Source: Bradyrhizobium betae
GTDB taxonomy: Bacteria; Pseudomonadota; Alphaproteobacteria; Rhizobiales; Xanthobacteraceae
Direction of reading: 5' to 3'
Assembly (NCBI RefSeq): GCF_008932115.1
Contig: NZ_CP044543.1
Location: 5,586,501 to 5,650,500, forward strand
Length of the DNA stretch: 64,000 nt
Part shown: positions 8,259 through 16,982 of the stretch, piece after piece
How the letters are laid out: the number at the start of each line of letters is the position of its first letter
Numbering within the stretch: position 1 is the first letter of the stretch
Made by a program: the position numbers and the translations under genes
The notes under the pieces: generated by a model
Databases searched by the model: none
What the model was told of the DNA's origin: nothing
Seen by the model: only the letters and a program-made list of their open reading frames with translations

Positions 8259-9248
8259 TCAGAGCTGGTCGAGCTGGCGGGCAAAGGCCGCGGGAATCTC
8301 CATCGGCGCGGTGCCGGTGTCGGCGAAGAACACCGGCGCGAGTCCAGCGATCTTCGCGACCTTGTCGGCGATCTCGTTCGGCCATCCCGGCAGTTCATAG
8401 GCCGTGGTCGGCAGCAGCGCACGAAACGCATCCGATTGCCTGGCCGCGGTAAATTCGGGCGTCGCAGCGCCGCGCCGGCGCGGGATGAAGGTCGCGCGCA
8501 AGCTGCCGCCGCCGATGCGCTCGCCGAGATCGGCGAGGCTGAGCTCATGACGCGGCTCGCCGTTGAAGTCGGAGACCGCGGTGGTCTTGCCGATGAAGTC
8601 CTGAAACGTATCGATCAGGGCGGGGCGCAGCCGCGCCGAGCAGAACAGCGGTTCGATCCGGCCGGTCGCGCTGTTGACCGCGACGAAGTCGTCGCCCGCG
8701 TAAAGCCAGCCGGCCTTGGCGCAGGCCAGCGCCGCGGTGGTCTTGCCGCTATGGCCTTCGCCGGCGAGCAGCGTGAAGCCTGCGTCGCCGCCGACGGCCG
8801 CGGCATGGACCGCGCACCAGGGCGTCTCATGCATCATGGCATGGATCAGCGAGATCGCGGGACGGCTACGGATCCAGGGCGGCGCCTCGCCCTTCGGCAG
8901 CCAGGCGATGCCGCGCTTTGCCGCAAGGTCGACCGCGTACAGCACGGGGATGACGGCCGGCTGCCAAACCGAATAGATGCCGTCCTCGATCAAGAGACGC
9001 GGTTTCTCGGCGGCCTCCGGCACCAGCGCGGAGAGATCATGATGATCAGCGGTGATGAAGCGCAGCTCGAGATCGACATGACCCGGCGTGCTCTGGATAT
9101 AGGCCGGCAGGAACATGCCGGCCAATTCCTGTGATGCAAATCCGAGGCGCAAGCCGAACGGGCCGCAGCGCGCGTGCGCCTCGATCGGCTCCGATGGCCT
9201 GGCGAAGATCTTCGCGATCTCCTGCCGGATGAAGCCGCTAGCTTTCAT
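8259..9248 (-). CDS. HPr kinase-like (HprK-related) P-loop kinase
   Basis: A protein of 329 residues. The N-terminal 145 residues are poorly conserved. An HprK-type P loop GEGHSGKTT lies at 163-171 within an AVHAAAV..GFTLLAGEG context, followed by YAGDDFVAV (183-191), the acidic motif after the P loop. HprK-like proteins of this type are found in lasso-peptide and other RiPP clusters (where some phosphorylate the precursor) and in polysaccharide clusters. True HprK is expected near the PTS genes, which are absent here. It lies 9 bp after the PqqD-like gene, so the two are probably co-transcribed. Confidence 0.78.
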   Translation of the reverse strand: MKASGFIRQEIAKIFARPSEPIEAHARCGPFGLRLGFASQELAGMFLPAYIQSTPGHVDLELRFITADHHDLSALVPEAAEKPRLLIEDGIYSVWQPAVIPVLYAVDLAAKRGIAWLPKGEAPPWIRSRPAISLIHAMMHETPWCAVHAAAVGGDAGFTLLAGEGHSGKTTAALACAKAGWLYAGDDFVAVNSATGRIEPLFCSARLRPALIDTFQDFIGKTTAVSDFNGEPRHELSLADLGERIGGGSLRATFIPRRRGAATPEFTAARQSDAFRALLPTTAYELPGWPNEIADKVAKIAGLAPVFFADTGTAPMEIPAAFARQLDQL

Positions 9249-9257
9249 CTAGTTTTC

Positions 9258-9683
9258 TTAGGTCTCGCGCAGCGGCCAGCCTTGCTCGCCGGCGTCATGC
9301 ACGGGGTCCATCAGCAACAGCTCCCGCAGATTGTCGAAGCGCTGGAATTCCGGGGCGACGAATGCGCCCGCCAGCACCGGAGACCAAGTCTCCATGGCGG
9401 TCTCGCTGCGCGCCTCGGGGGTGCCCTCGGCGATGAGGCCCTCCGCCAGCATGCTGTCGACGAAGGCCTGCACCTGTTGCGTGATGGAGGGCACATCGCC
9501 GCCGGTCGCCGCGGCGAGGGCGCCTGCAATTTCCTCAACCGTTCGGTTGATCTTGAGGCCGAGCCAGATTTGCGCGGCGCTGCCGTCGAGGTTGTAATAG
9601 ACGCCGTTCTGATAGTTGGCGAGCACCACTTCACTATCAAATTGCTGGCTGATCAGCAGCGGCACCGACGTGGTGAGAGCCAT
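9258..9683 (-). CDS. PqqD-like (RRE) protein with a C-terminal extension
   Basis: A protein of 141 residues. Residues 10-87 match the PqqD/RiPP-recognition-element fold: a strand-rich start, the signature NGVYYNLDGSAAQIW at 26-40, then a helical part ending LAEGLIAEG. PqqD domains bind leader peptides of ribosomally made, modified peptides. Residues 98-141 form an extra tail containing EFQRFDNLRELLLMDPVHD and ending EQGWPLRET, with no counterpart in stand-alone PqqD. It is the first gene of a three-gene minus-strand operon. No separate precursor peptide gene, lasso cyclase or B2 protease was found nearby. Confidence 0.75.
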   Translation of the reverse strand: MALTTSVPLLISQQFDSEVVLANYQNGVYYNLDGSAAQIWLGLKINRTVEEIAGALAAATGGDVPSITQQVQAFVDSMLAEGLIAEGTPEARSETAMETWSPVLAGAFVAPEFQRFDNLRELLLMDPVHDAGEQGWPLRET

Positions 9684-9774
9684 GACTTACTCGGTACTTG
9701 GTTCATTTCCAGTGGCTGGACGCTAGCACAGGCGAGCGGCGGCGCAACCTGCGCCCGGCGTCAATTCCGGGCCG

Positions 9775-10020
9775 TCACTTGGCACCAAAGGCCTTGAAGG
9801 TGATGATGGTGAGCGTGTCCTGGATGCCCGGCAGCACCTGCACCTTCTCGTTGACGAAATGGCCGATGTCGGTGTCGTTGGGGACGTAGAACTTCACCAG
9901 CAGGTCGTAATGGCCGGCAGTGGAGTAGATCTCGGAGGCGATCTCGGCTTCGGCGAGCGCATTGGCGACCGCATAGGACTGGCCGAGCTTGCATTTGATC
10001 TGGACGAAGAAAGGAACCAT
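9775..10020 (-). CDS. Stand-alone Lrp/AsnC ligand-binding (RAM) domain protein
   Basis: An 81-residue protein covering only the C-terminal effector-binding domain of Lrp/AsnC regulators: FFVQIKCKLGQSYAVANAL, IYSTAGHYDLLVKFYV and a closing PGIQDTLTIITF strand. There is no DNA-binding helix-turn-helix. Such single-domain proteins bind amino acids and may form mixed oligomers with full-length Lrp. The ATG at 10020 has GGAG 8 bases upstream. The frame is open further upstream, but that part is antisense to thiD. Confidence 0.85.
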   Translation of the reverse strand: MVPFFVQIKCKLGQSYAVANALAEAEIASEIYSTAGHYDLLVKFYVPNDTDIGHFVNEKVQVLPGIQDTLTIITFKAFGAK

Positions 10021-10161
10021 TGTAGTCACTCCGAAGGCATATCTGGCCGCTAATAGGCCAAAACCGGCCGGATTTAGCAAGCGAACTTGCTGGCAGCCTT
10101 GTCGCCCCTGGGTCTGCGCGCTAGGACGGATCATGGCCCCGAACACGCGGAAAATCGCCCC

Positions 10162-10962
10162 ATGACGACGCCTGTGGCCCTCACCATCGCCGGCTCCGAT
10201 TCGAGCGGCGGCGCCGGCATCCAGGCTGACCTGAAGACCTTTGCCGCGCTCGGCGTCTATGGCGCGTCCGCCATCACGGCGCTGACGGCGCAGAACACGC
10301 GGGGCGTGACCGGCATTCACGCGGTGCCGGCGGAGTTCGTCACCGCGCAGATCGACGCGGTGTTCTCCGATCTCGAGGTCGGCGCGGTGAAGATCGGCAT
10401 GGTGGCGCAGGCCGCCAGCATCGATGCGATCGCGGCCGCGCTGTCGCGCTGGACGCCCCGCCACATCGTGCTCGATCCCGTGATGGTCGCAACCTCAGGC
10501 GACCGCCTGCTGGCGTCGGAGGCCGTCGACGCGCTGCGCAAGAAGCTGATGCCGCTGGCCTCGGTGATCACGCCCAATCTGCCGGAAGCCGCTGCTCTGC
10601 TCGACGAGCCGATTGCGACCAGCGAGGCCGGGATCGAGAGCCAGGGGCGCCGCCTGCTCGCGCTCGGCTGCCGTGCGGTGCTGATCAAGGGCGGGCACGG
10701 CGAGGGCGCCGAGAGCATCGACTATCTCGTCGACGCGGAGACGACGATCGTGCTTGCCGCGCCGCGCGTCGCCACCCGAAACACCCATGGCACGGGGTGT
10801 TCACTGTCCTCGGCCGTCGCGGCGGAGCTTGCCAGGGGCGAGGACCTCGAGCGCGCCGTGCGCAACGCCAAGGCCTGGATCAGCGCGGCGATTGCGGCCG
10901 CCGATCGCTTCAGCGTCGGTCACGGCCACGGGCCGATCCATCATTTCCACAAGTTTTACTGA
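10162..10962 (+). CDS. thiD: Hydroxymethylpyrimidine/phosphomethylpyrimidine kinase
   Basis: ThiD phosphorylates HMP and then HMP-P in thiamine biosynthesis. The 266-residue length is typical. The ribokinase-like fold shows [16 protein letters not shown] near residues 10-25, [15 protein letters not shown] in the middle, and the C-terminal anion-hole/catalytic motif [14 protein letters not shown]. No TPP riboswitch was seen upstream and there are no other thi genes in the window. It is divergent from the AsnC-domain gene. Confidence 0.93.
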   Translation: MTTPVALTIAGSDSSGGAGIQADLKTFAALGVYGASAITALTAQNTRGVTGIHAVPAEFVTAQIDAVFSDLEVGAVKIGMVAQAASIDAIAAALSRWTPRHIVLDPVMVATSGDRLLASEAVDALRKKLMPLASVITPNLPEAAALLDEPIATSEAGIESQGRRLLALGCRAVLIKGGHGEGAESIDYLVDAETTIVLAAPRVATRNTHGTGCSLSSAVAAELARGEDLERAVRNAKAWISAAIAAADRFSVGHGHGPIHHFHKFY

Positions 10963-11192
10963 CGCCGGCTTCGCGCGGTGTGGCGGCTACCGCCGTTAAC
11001 CAACATGGCCGTGGCTCCCGAGCTCTTGCGGACGATCATTGCCGCTTCATGTCGCCTGATTGTCGCATGCGACTGATATTCGCAGGACGGGCGAGGCGAG
11101 GTTTGATTCGTATCTGAGGGTGCCTCAAAGGTTCAATGGTCATCCCCCTGTCACGGGATATTGTTACAGGCTGTCGCATGGGAAGTTACGAT

Positions 11193-11990
11193 ATGAGTGA
11201 CGAGAGCCCTGAAAGGCGCTTTCGCACCTTGTTCATCTCCGACGTTCATCTCGGAGCCCGCGGTTCTCAGGCCGACCTTTTGCTGGACTTCCTGCGCTAT
11301 CACGACGCCGATACGATCTATCTCGTCGGCGACATCGTCGATGGCTGGGCGCTGAAATCGAGCTGGCACTGGCCGCAATCGCATAACGACCTCGTCCAGA
11401 AGCTGCTGCGCAAGGCGCGCAAGGGCGCCAAGGTCATCTACATCCCCGGCAATCACGACGAATTCCTGCGCAATTATTACGGCACGCATTTCGGCGGCAT
11501 CGACGTCGTCGAGAACACCGTCCACACCGGCCCGGACGGCAAGCGCTACCTCGTCATCCACGGCGACATCTTCGACCTCGTGGTGCAGAACGCGCGCTGG
11601 CTCGCCCATCTCGGCGACAAGGCCTACGACTTCGCGATCCAGATGAATCGCTTCGTCAATTTCTTCCGGCGCATGTTCAAGGTGCCCTATTGGTCGCTGT
11701 CGCAATGGGCCAAGCAGAAGGTCAAGAACGCGGTCAACTATATTGGCGCGTTCGAGCAGGCGCTCGCGGCCGAAGCGCGCCGCCACGACGCCGACGGGGT
11801 GATCTGCGGCCACATCCACTACGCCGTCATCCGCGACGAGGCCGGCATCCGCTACATGAATTGCGGTGACTGGGTGGAGAGCTGCACCGCGCTGGTCGAG
11901 CATGACGACGGCCATTTCGAGATCATCACCTGGGCGGATCACGCGCAAAAGCCTGCGGCCGTTCCGCAGGTAGCAGCCAGAGCTGCATGA
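11193..11990 (+). CDS. UDP-2,3-diacylglucosamine diphosphatase-like metallophosphoesterase
   Basis: A protein of 265 residues from the chosen start. All calcineurin-like metal motifs of the LpxH group are present in order: FISDVHLG (14-21), GDIVDGW, GNHDEF, HGDIFD, and GHIHYA. Alphaproteobacteria usually use LpxI for this lipid A step, so this may be a paralogue acting on another phospho-sugar lipid. The ATG at 11193 is preferred, with GGGAAG 7 bases upstream; ATGs at 11178 and 11136 are in frame. A GT4 glycosyltransferase follows after 13 bp, suggesting one operon for an envelope glycolipid. Confidence 0.85.
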   Translation: MSDESPERRFRTLFISDVHLGARGSQADLLLDFLRYHDADTIYLVGDIVDGWALKSSWHWPQSHNDLVQKLLRKARKGAKVIYIPGNHDEFLRNYYGTHFGGIDVVENTVHTGPDGKRYLVIHGDIFDLVVQNARWLAHLGDKAYDFAIQMNRFVNFFRRMFKVPYWSLSQWAKQKVKNAVNYIGAFEQALAAEARRHDADGVICGHIHYAVIRDEAGIRYMNCGDWVESCTALVEHDDGHFEIITWADHAQKPAAVPQVAARAA

Positions 11991-12003
11991 CAGAGGCCGC
12001 CTG

Positions 12004-13047
12004 ATGCGCATCCTGGTCGCGACCGACGCCTGGCACCCGCAAGTCAACGGTGTGGTTCGGACGCTGACCAAGCTTGCTGATGCGGCCAAGGGGCTCGGCG
12101 TCGAATTCACGTTCCTGACGCCGCAATCGTTCCGCACCTTTGCGATGCCGAGCTATCGCGACGTGCGGCTCGCGATGCCGCGGCCGGCGCGAATCGCAGC
12201 GCTGATCGAGGAAGCGCGCCCCGACAGCATCCATATCGCGACCGAGGGGCCGATCGGCCTGATGGTCCGCCGCTATTGCCGCCAGCGCAAGCTGCCGTTC
12301 ACGACCAGCTTCCATACGCGTTTCCCCGAATATATCCGCGCCAGGGTGCCGGTTCCGGAATCCCTGATCTGGCGCGCGTTGCGTCGATTCCATGCGCCCA
12401 GCCGCGCGGTGATGGCGGCAACGCCGGCGCTCGCCCGCGAGCTTGGCGAGCGCGGCTTTGCCAATGTCGTGCTGTGGCCGCGCGGCGTGGACACTCACTT
12501 GTTCCACCCCCGCGCCATCGATCTCTGCTTTCCTGCACCGGTGTTCCTCTCGGTCGGCCGCGTCGCGGTGGAAAAGAATCTCGAGGCGTTCCTCGATCTC
12601 GACCTGCCGGGCACCAAGGTCATCGTCGGCGACGGCCCGGCGCGCGCCGCGCTGGAGGAAGCCTATCCGGAGGCGATCTTCCTCGGGCAGAAGCACGGCG
12701 AGGAGCTGGCGGACATCTACGCGGCGGCCGACGTGTTCGTGTTTCCAAGCAAGACCGACACCTTCGGCCTGGTCCTGCTGGAAGCGCTCGCGAGCGGCCT
12801 GCCGGTGGCGGCCTTCCCGGTCAAGGGCCCCCGCGACGTGATCGGTGATGCGCCGGTCGGGGCGCTGGATCACGATCTGCGCAACGCCTGCTTCGCGGCG
12901 CTCGACGTCTCCCGGCAGGACTGCGTCGAATTCGCCTCCAATTACACCTGGGAGGCCTCGGCCAGGGCGTTTGTCGATAGCATCAAGGCGGTGGGCGCCG
13001 TCCTGCCCGGCGGGAGCGGCGGGGAACAGCCACGCTTCGTCGCCTGA
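12004..13047 (+). CDS. GT4-family glycosyltransferase (mannosyltransferase-like)
   Basis: A protein of 347 residues with a GT-B fold. The N terminus RILVATDAWHPQVNGVVRTL is typical of GDP-mannose-dependent alpha-mannosyltransferases. FTTSFHTRFPEY lies in the acceptor domain. The C-terminal donor site contains FLSVGRVAVEKNLEAF, VGDGPAR and PSKTDTFGLVLLEALASG, which includes the conserved glutamates. It is probably co-transcribed with the upstream LpxH-like gene. The substrate is not provable from sequence. Confidence 0.87.
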   Translation: MRILVATDAWHPQVNGVVRTLTKLADAAKGLGVEFTFLTPQSFRTFAMPSYRDVRLAMPRPARIAALIEEARPDSIHIATEGPIGLMVRRYCRQRKLPFTTSFHTRFPEYIRARVPVPESLIWRALRRFHAPSRAVMAATPALARELGERGFANVVLWPRGVDTHLFHPRAIDLCFPAPVFLSVGRVAVEKNLEAFLDLDLPGTKVIVGDGPARAALEEAYPEAIFLGQKHGEELADIYAAADVFVFPSKTDTFGLVLLEALASGLPVAAFPVKGPRDVIGDAPVGALDHDLRNACFAALDVSRQDCVEFASNYTWEASARAFVDSIKAVGAVLPGGSGGEQPRFVA

Positions 13048-13109
13048 GGGGCCGATTCCCGTCGCGGATGTGTCTTCCCAGCCGTCATTGGCCGGGATAC
13101 AAATTGCTG

Positions 13110-14093
13110 ATGACAGAACAGCCTCTTCCGGTCAGCTCTGCTGACATCGATGCCGCAGCGCGCGTGATCGCGCCTTTTGCCATCCGCACCCCGCTGCTGT
13201 CGTTTCCCGTGCTCAACGAGCGCGTCGGCGCCAAGGTCTTCCTGAAGCCGGAGATGCTCCAGCGCACCGGCTCCTTCAAGTTCCGCGGCGCCTTCAACAA
13301 GGTCGCCTCGATCCCGCAGGACAAGCGCGCCGGCGGTGTCGTGGCGTTCTCCTCCGGCAACCATGCCCAGGGCGTGGCGGCGGCGGCGAAGATCCTCGAC
13401 ATGCAGGCCACCATCGTGATGCCCGCGGACGCGCCGCTGTCGAAGCGCGAGCGCACCAAGTCCTACGGCGCCGAGGTCGTGCTGTACGACCGCTACAATG
13501 ACGACCGCGAGGCGATCTCGCGCGGGATCGCCGAGAAGCGCGGCGCGACGCTGGTCAGGCCCTATGACGATCCCTTCGTGATCGCGGGGCAGGGCACCGC
13601 CGGCCGCGAGATCGCGGAGGACATGGCGGCGCTCGGCCTCAGCCCCGACATCGTGGTGGCCCCGGCCTCCGGCGGCGGCCTGATCGCGGGTGTCGCAACT
13701 GCGGTGAAGGCGCGCTATCCGCTGGCCGAAATCGTGGTGGCCGAGCCCGAGGCGTTCGACGATCACGGACTGTCGCTGACCGCAGGCCATCGCGAGCCGC
13801 ATGCGCCCGCGGGCCGCACCATCTGCGATGCGCTGATGGCGCTGATTCCCGGCGAGATGACCTTTGCGATCAACAGCAAGCTGCTCGCGCGCGGCGTGAC
13901 CGCCTCGGACAAGGAAGTCGGCGCGGCCGTTGCGTTCGCCTATCGCGAACTGAAGCTCGTGGTCGAGCCGGGCGGCGCGGTGGGCCTTGCCGCGCTGCTT
14001 GCCGGGCGTCTCAATGTGGCCGGCAAGAACGTGGTGATCGTGCTCTCCGGCGGCAATGTCGATGCGGATTTGTTTTCCGAGCTGGTGGCCTAA
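13110..14093 (+). CDS. Threonine/serine dehydratase (PLP fold type II)
   Basis: A protein of 327 residues with no ACT domain, so of the catabolic or non-allosteric type. The PLP lysine is K57 in GSFKFRGAFNKV, and the glycine-rich phosphate loop is ASGGGLIAG. Other family marks are SSGNHAQGVA and a closing VLSGGNVD. It deaminates threonine or serine to 2-oxo acids; related serine racemases share these motifs and cannot be excluded. The ATG at 13110 fits homology, although no good Shine-Dalgarno precedes it. A strong terminator follows. Confidence 0.87.
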   Translation: MTEQPLPVSSADIDAAARVIAPFAIRTPLLSFPVLNERVGAKVFLKPEMLQRTGSFKFRGAFNKVASIPQDKRAGGVVAFSSGNHAQGVAAAAKILDMQATIVMPADAPLSKRERTKSYGAEVVLYDRYNDDREAISRGIAEKRGATLVRPYDDPFVIAGQGTAGREIAEDMAALGLSPDIVVAPASGGGLIAGVATAVKARYPLAEIVVAEPEAFDDHGLSLTAGHREPHAPAGRTICDALMALIPGEMTFAINSKLLARGVTASDKEVGAAVAFAYRELKLVVEPGGAVGLAALLAGRLNVAGKNVVIVLSGGNVDADLFSELVA

Positions 14094-14112
14094 GCTTCTG
14101 GGCTTCTGACAT

Positions 14113-14150
14113 GAAGAAGGGGCAGAGCGTTTTCGCTCTGCCCCTTCTTC
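14113..14150. terminator. Strong bidirectional rho-independent terminator
   Basis: A perfect 17-bp stem (14113-14129 with 14134-14150) with a TTTT loop. The right arm ends CTTCTTC followed by GTTTC. It lies between the convergent threonine dehydratase and caspase-like genes and can serve both. Confidence 0.85.
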
Positions 14151-14166
14151 GTTTCGCGTGTGGCGA

Positions 14167-15975
14167 TCAGCGCATGAAGCCGCCGCGGTGGTTGTTGCCG
14201 CCGCTGTTGCCCTGCGACTGGTTCATCGACTGGCGGAAGTTGTTGCCGCCGTTGTTGACGATGCGGTTGGTCGTGTTGAGCTGCGGGCGGGTGTTCTGCT
14301 GGATGTTCTGAACCTGCACCTTGTTCACCGGGTTGTTGTTGATCCTCGCGCCGTTGTTGATGCGGATCGGGTTGCTCTGCGTCTGGACGTTGACCGGCTT
14401 CGCGTCGACGGTCGAGCCGCCCTTGCCGACATTCACCGGCATGCTCACGATCTTGCCGGGATTGCCAGTGCTCGTGCCGGCATTGTTGCTGCCGCCATTC
14501 TGGTTGTTGTTGGTGGCGGGCAGGGTCACGATCTTGCCGATGCCGCCATTGGTGTTGGTCGTGTTGGTCGGCGCGGGCAGGGTGACGATCTTGCCCGGAG
14601 TCTGCGATGGCGTGCCGTTCTGCTGGTTGTTGCCGGAGGGCAGGTTGATGATCTGGCCGCCATTGCCGAGCTTGCCGATGCCGTTGTTGTCGCCGGACTT
14701 CTGCACGACCGGCAAATTGCCGCCCATCTGGCCGCCACCGTTGCCCTGCTGCGGCATGTACTTCGGCTGGCCGAGATTGCCGATCTTGAAGGTCGGGTTG
14801 ATGCTCTGCGGCGCCAGGAACTTGGTCGCCTGCATCAACGGGATCTGCTTCGGCTGGGCCTCGAGCTTCAGCGCGACTTGCGCGTAGGGGGTGTTGCCGT
14901 AGCTGTCGTAGAAATTCTTGTAGCCGAGCGGCGAGTTGGCGAGCACCGCCTTGTGCCAGGCCTGCGTGAGCAGCAGGTTGTTGAGCAGCCAGCGGACGTG
15001 GTCGCATAGCGGGTCGTGCGGGTACATCTGGATGAACTCCTGATAGTACTCCGGCCGTGCCTCGGACACGACGTAGTCATAGGCCTGCCGCATCGAGCGG
15101 CTCGGCAGGTTGGAGGCCATCTGCACGACAGGCGCATTCACCGGCGCGCGGCTGGCGGCAACCGCGGTGTCGCCGAAGAAGGTGAAGTCCGAGGTCAGCG
15201 ACGAGCTCTCCCACGGGATCTGTGCGCCGAGCGTGGTCTGGTTCACCTGAAGGCGCACGCGCTTGAACAATTGCTCGATCGGCACGTTGGGCTCGCGCGC
15301 GACGTTCAGGAAGGCCTGCGTGTAGGGGCTGTGACCGCCGGTGCCGTCCTGCGCCTCGGCGCCCGGCGCGGTCGAATAGCCGACGATCGAGCCGTTCGGC
15401 GCATCGACGATCGCAAGGCCGCGGCCGGCGTCGTTGACATCAGGGAACGGATTGTTGCGGCAGGCATCGAGGATGACGATGCGCATCCGGCTCGGGATCG
15501 TCTCCAGCGTCGACATCACGTCGACCAGGCGCACCGAGTTGTTGACGAGCTCGGTCGGGTTCGAGACCTTGGCGTCGACCGGGACGAGGTAGTTCTCGCC
15601 GGCGAGCTGCACGCCGTGACCGGCGTAGTAGATCATCGCCACGGTATTGGGGCCCCGCGCGGACACCTTGGCCGAAAAATCCTGCACCACGCGAAGCATG
15701 TCGTTCTGGCCGAGATCGGTCGCGGCGACCACTTCGAAGCCGGCGGAGTTCAGGAACTGCGCCATCGACTGCGCGTCGTTGTCGGGGTTGGCGAGCTGCG
15801 GCGCGTTCTGGTAGTTCGAATTGCCGATCACCAGCGCGACCCGCTGCTCCGGGCCTTGCAGCGCGGTCGGGGCCGGCTCGACCGGGGCGACTTGCGCGGA
15901 AGCTGGGCCGCAGGCGAAGCCGAACAGGCTTCCCAGCAGGCTGGCCGTCATCAGGAAAGGCTTTAGGCGGAACAT
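14167..15975 (-). CDS. Secreted caspase-like (peptidase C14) protein with N/G-rich C-terminal region
   Basis: A protein of 602 residues. A signal peptide (residues about 1-27, ending GPASA) is followed by a caspase/metacaspase p20-like domain: RVALVIGNSNYQNAP, catalytic His120 in YYAGHGVQ and catalytic Cys172 in LDACRNNPF. Residues about 280-400 are helical and unassigned. From about 430 the protein is Asn/Gly/Gln-rich with repeated motifs such as GKIVTLPA, GKIVSMP and GGQIINLP. Related alphaproteobacterial proteins are secreted cysteine-peptidase-like proteins of unclear role. The start has GAGGAG 8 bases upstream. Confidence 0.85.
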   Translation of the reverse strand: MFRLKPFLMTASLLGSLFGFACGPASAQVAPVEPAPTALQGPEQRVALVIGNSNYQNAPQLANPDNDAQSMAQFLNSAGFEVVAATDLGQNDMLRVVQDFSAKVSARGPNTVAMIYYAGHGVQLAGENYLVPVDAKVSNPTELVNNSVRLVDVMSTLETIPSRMRIVILDACRNNPFPDVNDAGRGLAIVDAPNGSIVGYSTAPGAEAQDGTGGHSPYTQAFLNVAREPNVPIEQLFKRVRLQVNQTTLGAQIPWESSSLTSDFTFFGDTAVAASRAPVNAPVVQMASNLPSRSMRQAYDYVVSEARPEYYQEFIQMYPHDPLCDHVRWLLNNLLLTQAWHKAVLANSPLGYKNFYDSYGNTPYAQVALKLEAQPKQIPLMQATKFLAPQSINPTFKIGNLGQPKYMPQQGNGGGQMGGNLPVVQKSGDNNGIGKLGNGGQIINLPSGNNQQNGTPSQTPGKIVTLPAPTNTTNTNGGIGKIVTLPATNNNQNGGSNNAGTSTGNPGKIVSMPVNVGKGGSTVDAKPVNVQTQSNPIRINNGARINNNPVNKVQVQNIQQNTRPQLNTTNRIVNNGGNNFRQSMNQSQGNSGGNNHRGGFMR

Positions 15976-16162
15976 GGCGTGCTCCTCTGGCACTGATCTC
16001 GATGCGAGATTGGTTGCGGGCAAGCCTGGCCGCGTTCGAGCCCGTGGTCCGTGATCGCCATCACCATGAGGGGCTGCGTGATCTGAATCACGCCTGGAAC
16101 CTGCTATGCTGAACCGCCGGTGTCGCCGGCCAACGACACGCCTTCGGGAGAAATGCCGTCAC

Positions 16163-16606
16163 ATGCTGAAATCGATCGATCCCATTCTCACGCCCGACCT
16201 GCTCTGGCTGCTCGCCTCCATGGGCCACGGCGACGATCTCGTTTTCGTCGATGCCAATCACCCGGCGACGCGGATCGCGCGGAGCACGACATCGCAGCGC
16301 CTGATCCAATTGCCGGGCATCAGCATGGAGACCGCGATCCGCGCCGTCATGTCGGTCTACCCGCTCGATGATTTCGATCCCGACCCGGTGCGCGTGATGG
16401 TGCCGGTCGACGATCCCGATCGCGTACCCGACGTGCAGCGCGCGGTGATGGCGGAGATCGAACGCGCCGCCGGCCGGCCGGTCACTCCAGGCAAGCTAAC
16501 GCGCCCGGATTTCTATCTCGCGGCGGCTGCGGGTTTTGGTGTCGTGCAGGTCGGCGACAGCAGGGGCTATGGCTGCTTCCTGATCCGCAAGGGCGTGATC
16601 AGCTGA
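16163..16606 (+). CDS. RbsD/FucU-family sugar mutarotase
   Basis: A protein of 147 residues matching FucU/RbsD: MLKSIDPILTPDLLWLLASM at the N terminus, then GHGDDLVFVDANHP with the conserved His and Asp, and YGCFLIRKGVI at the end. FucU interconverts anomers of L-fucose; RbsD acts on ribose. It stands alone, with no fucose genes nearby, so the physiological sugar is unknown. The Met at 16163 is where family similarity begins; upstream in-frame codons are Arg-rich and not protein-like. Confidence 0.85.
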   Translation: MLKSIDPILTPDLLWLLASMGHGDDLVFVDANHPATRIARSTTSQRLIQLPGISMETAIRAVMSVYPLDDFDPDPVRVMVPVDDPDRVPDVQRAVMAEIERAAGRPVTPGKLTRPDFYLAAAAGFGVVQVGDSRGYGCFLIRKGVIS

Positions 16607-16625
16607 GGGGACGCTTTGCATCCTT

Positions 16626-16982
16626 CTATCTGATTTTAACGCTCACGTTGATTGTCATGGCGCTTGGTGTCGTGCCACCTTGCTTGCCGACCCATTGAAA
16701 GCTGTAGGAGTCATCACCTTTGAATCCTGGGGTTGGGCGGTAGACGATAGTCAAACGTTGTACAACAGTCAGGGAACCGTGCTTCGGGTTCGATCTCACG
16801 TTGATCCCGTAGATCGGGTCACGGCTGCTTCCTACATTGTGGCGGCACGGGGAGCCGTCGCTGTCCCTGTGGATACTCAATTCCGTGCCGAGACTTACTC
16901 CGTAGCTAGGCCCGATGCATTTTGCGTTGGCCATCGACACGAACAGCAGTGAAGCACCAAGTCCGATCAAGGCCCGCCGCAC
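16626..16982 (-). CDS. Small secreted Ig-like/cadherin-like protein
   Basis: Chosen as 118 residues from a GTG start at 16982, giving a signal peptide (RRALIGLGASLLFVSMANA, cut before KC). The body holds one bacterial Ig-like strand pattern: PKHGSLTVVQ, VYRPTPGFKGDDSYSFQW. An ATG at 17099 in the same frame is the alternative start. Base composition is visibly lower in GC than its neighbours, which hints at transfer. Function is not recognised. Confidence 0.6.
   Translation of the reverse strand: MRRALIGLGASLLFVSMANAKCIGPSYGVSLGTELSIHRDSDGSPCRHNVGSSRDPIYGINVRSNPKHGSLTVVQRLTIVYRPTPGFKGDDSYSFQWVGKQGGTTPSAMTINVSVKIR

Noticed and set aside
7351..8385. Minus-strand 344-codon frame overlapping the GT2 gene
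   Set aside because: The GT2 motifs are in a different minus-strand frame; this one is Arg-rich with no motif.
10087..10161. In-frame extension of thiD upstream of 10162
   Set aside because: It adds 25 residues with no homology; family proteins begin at the ATG at 10162.
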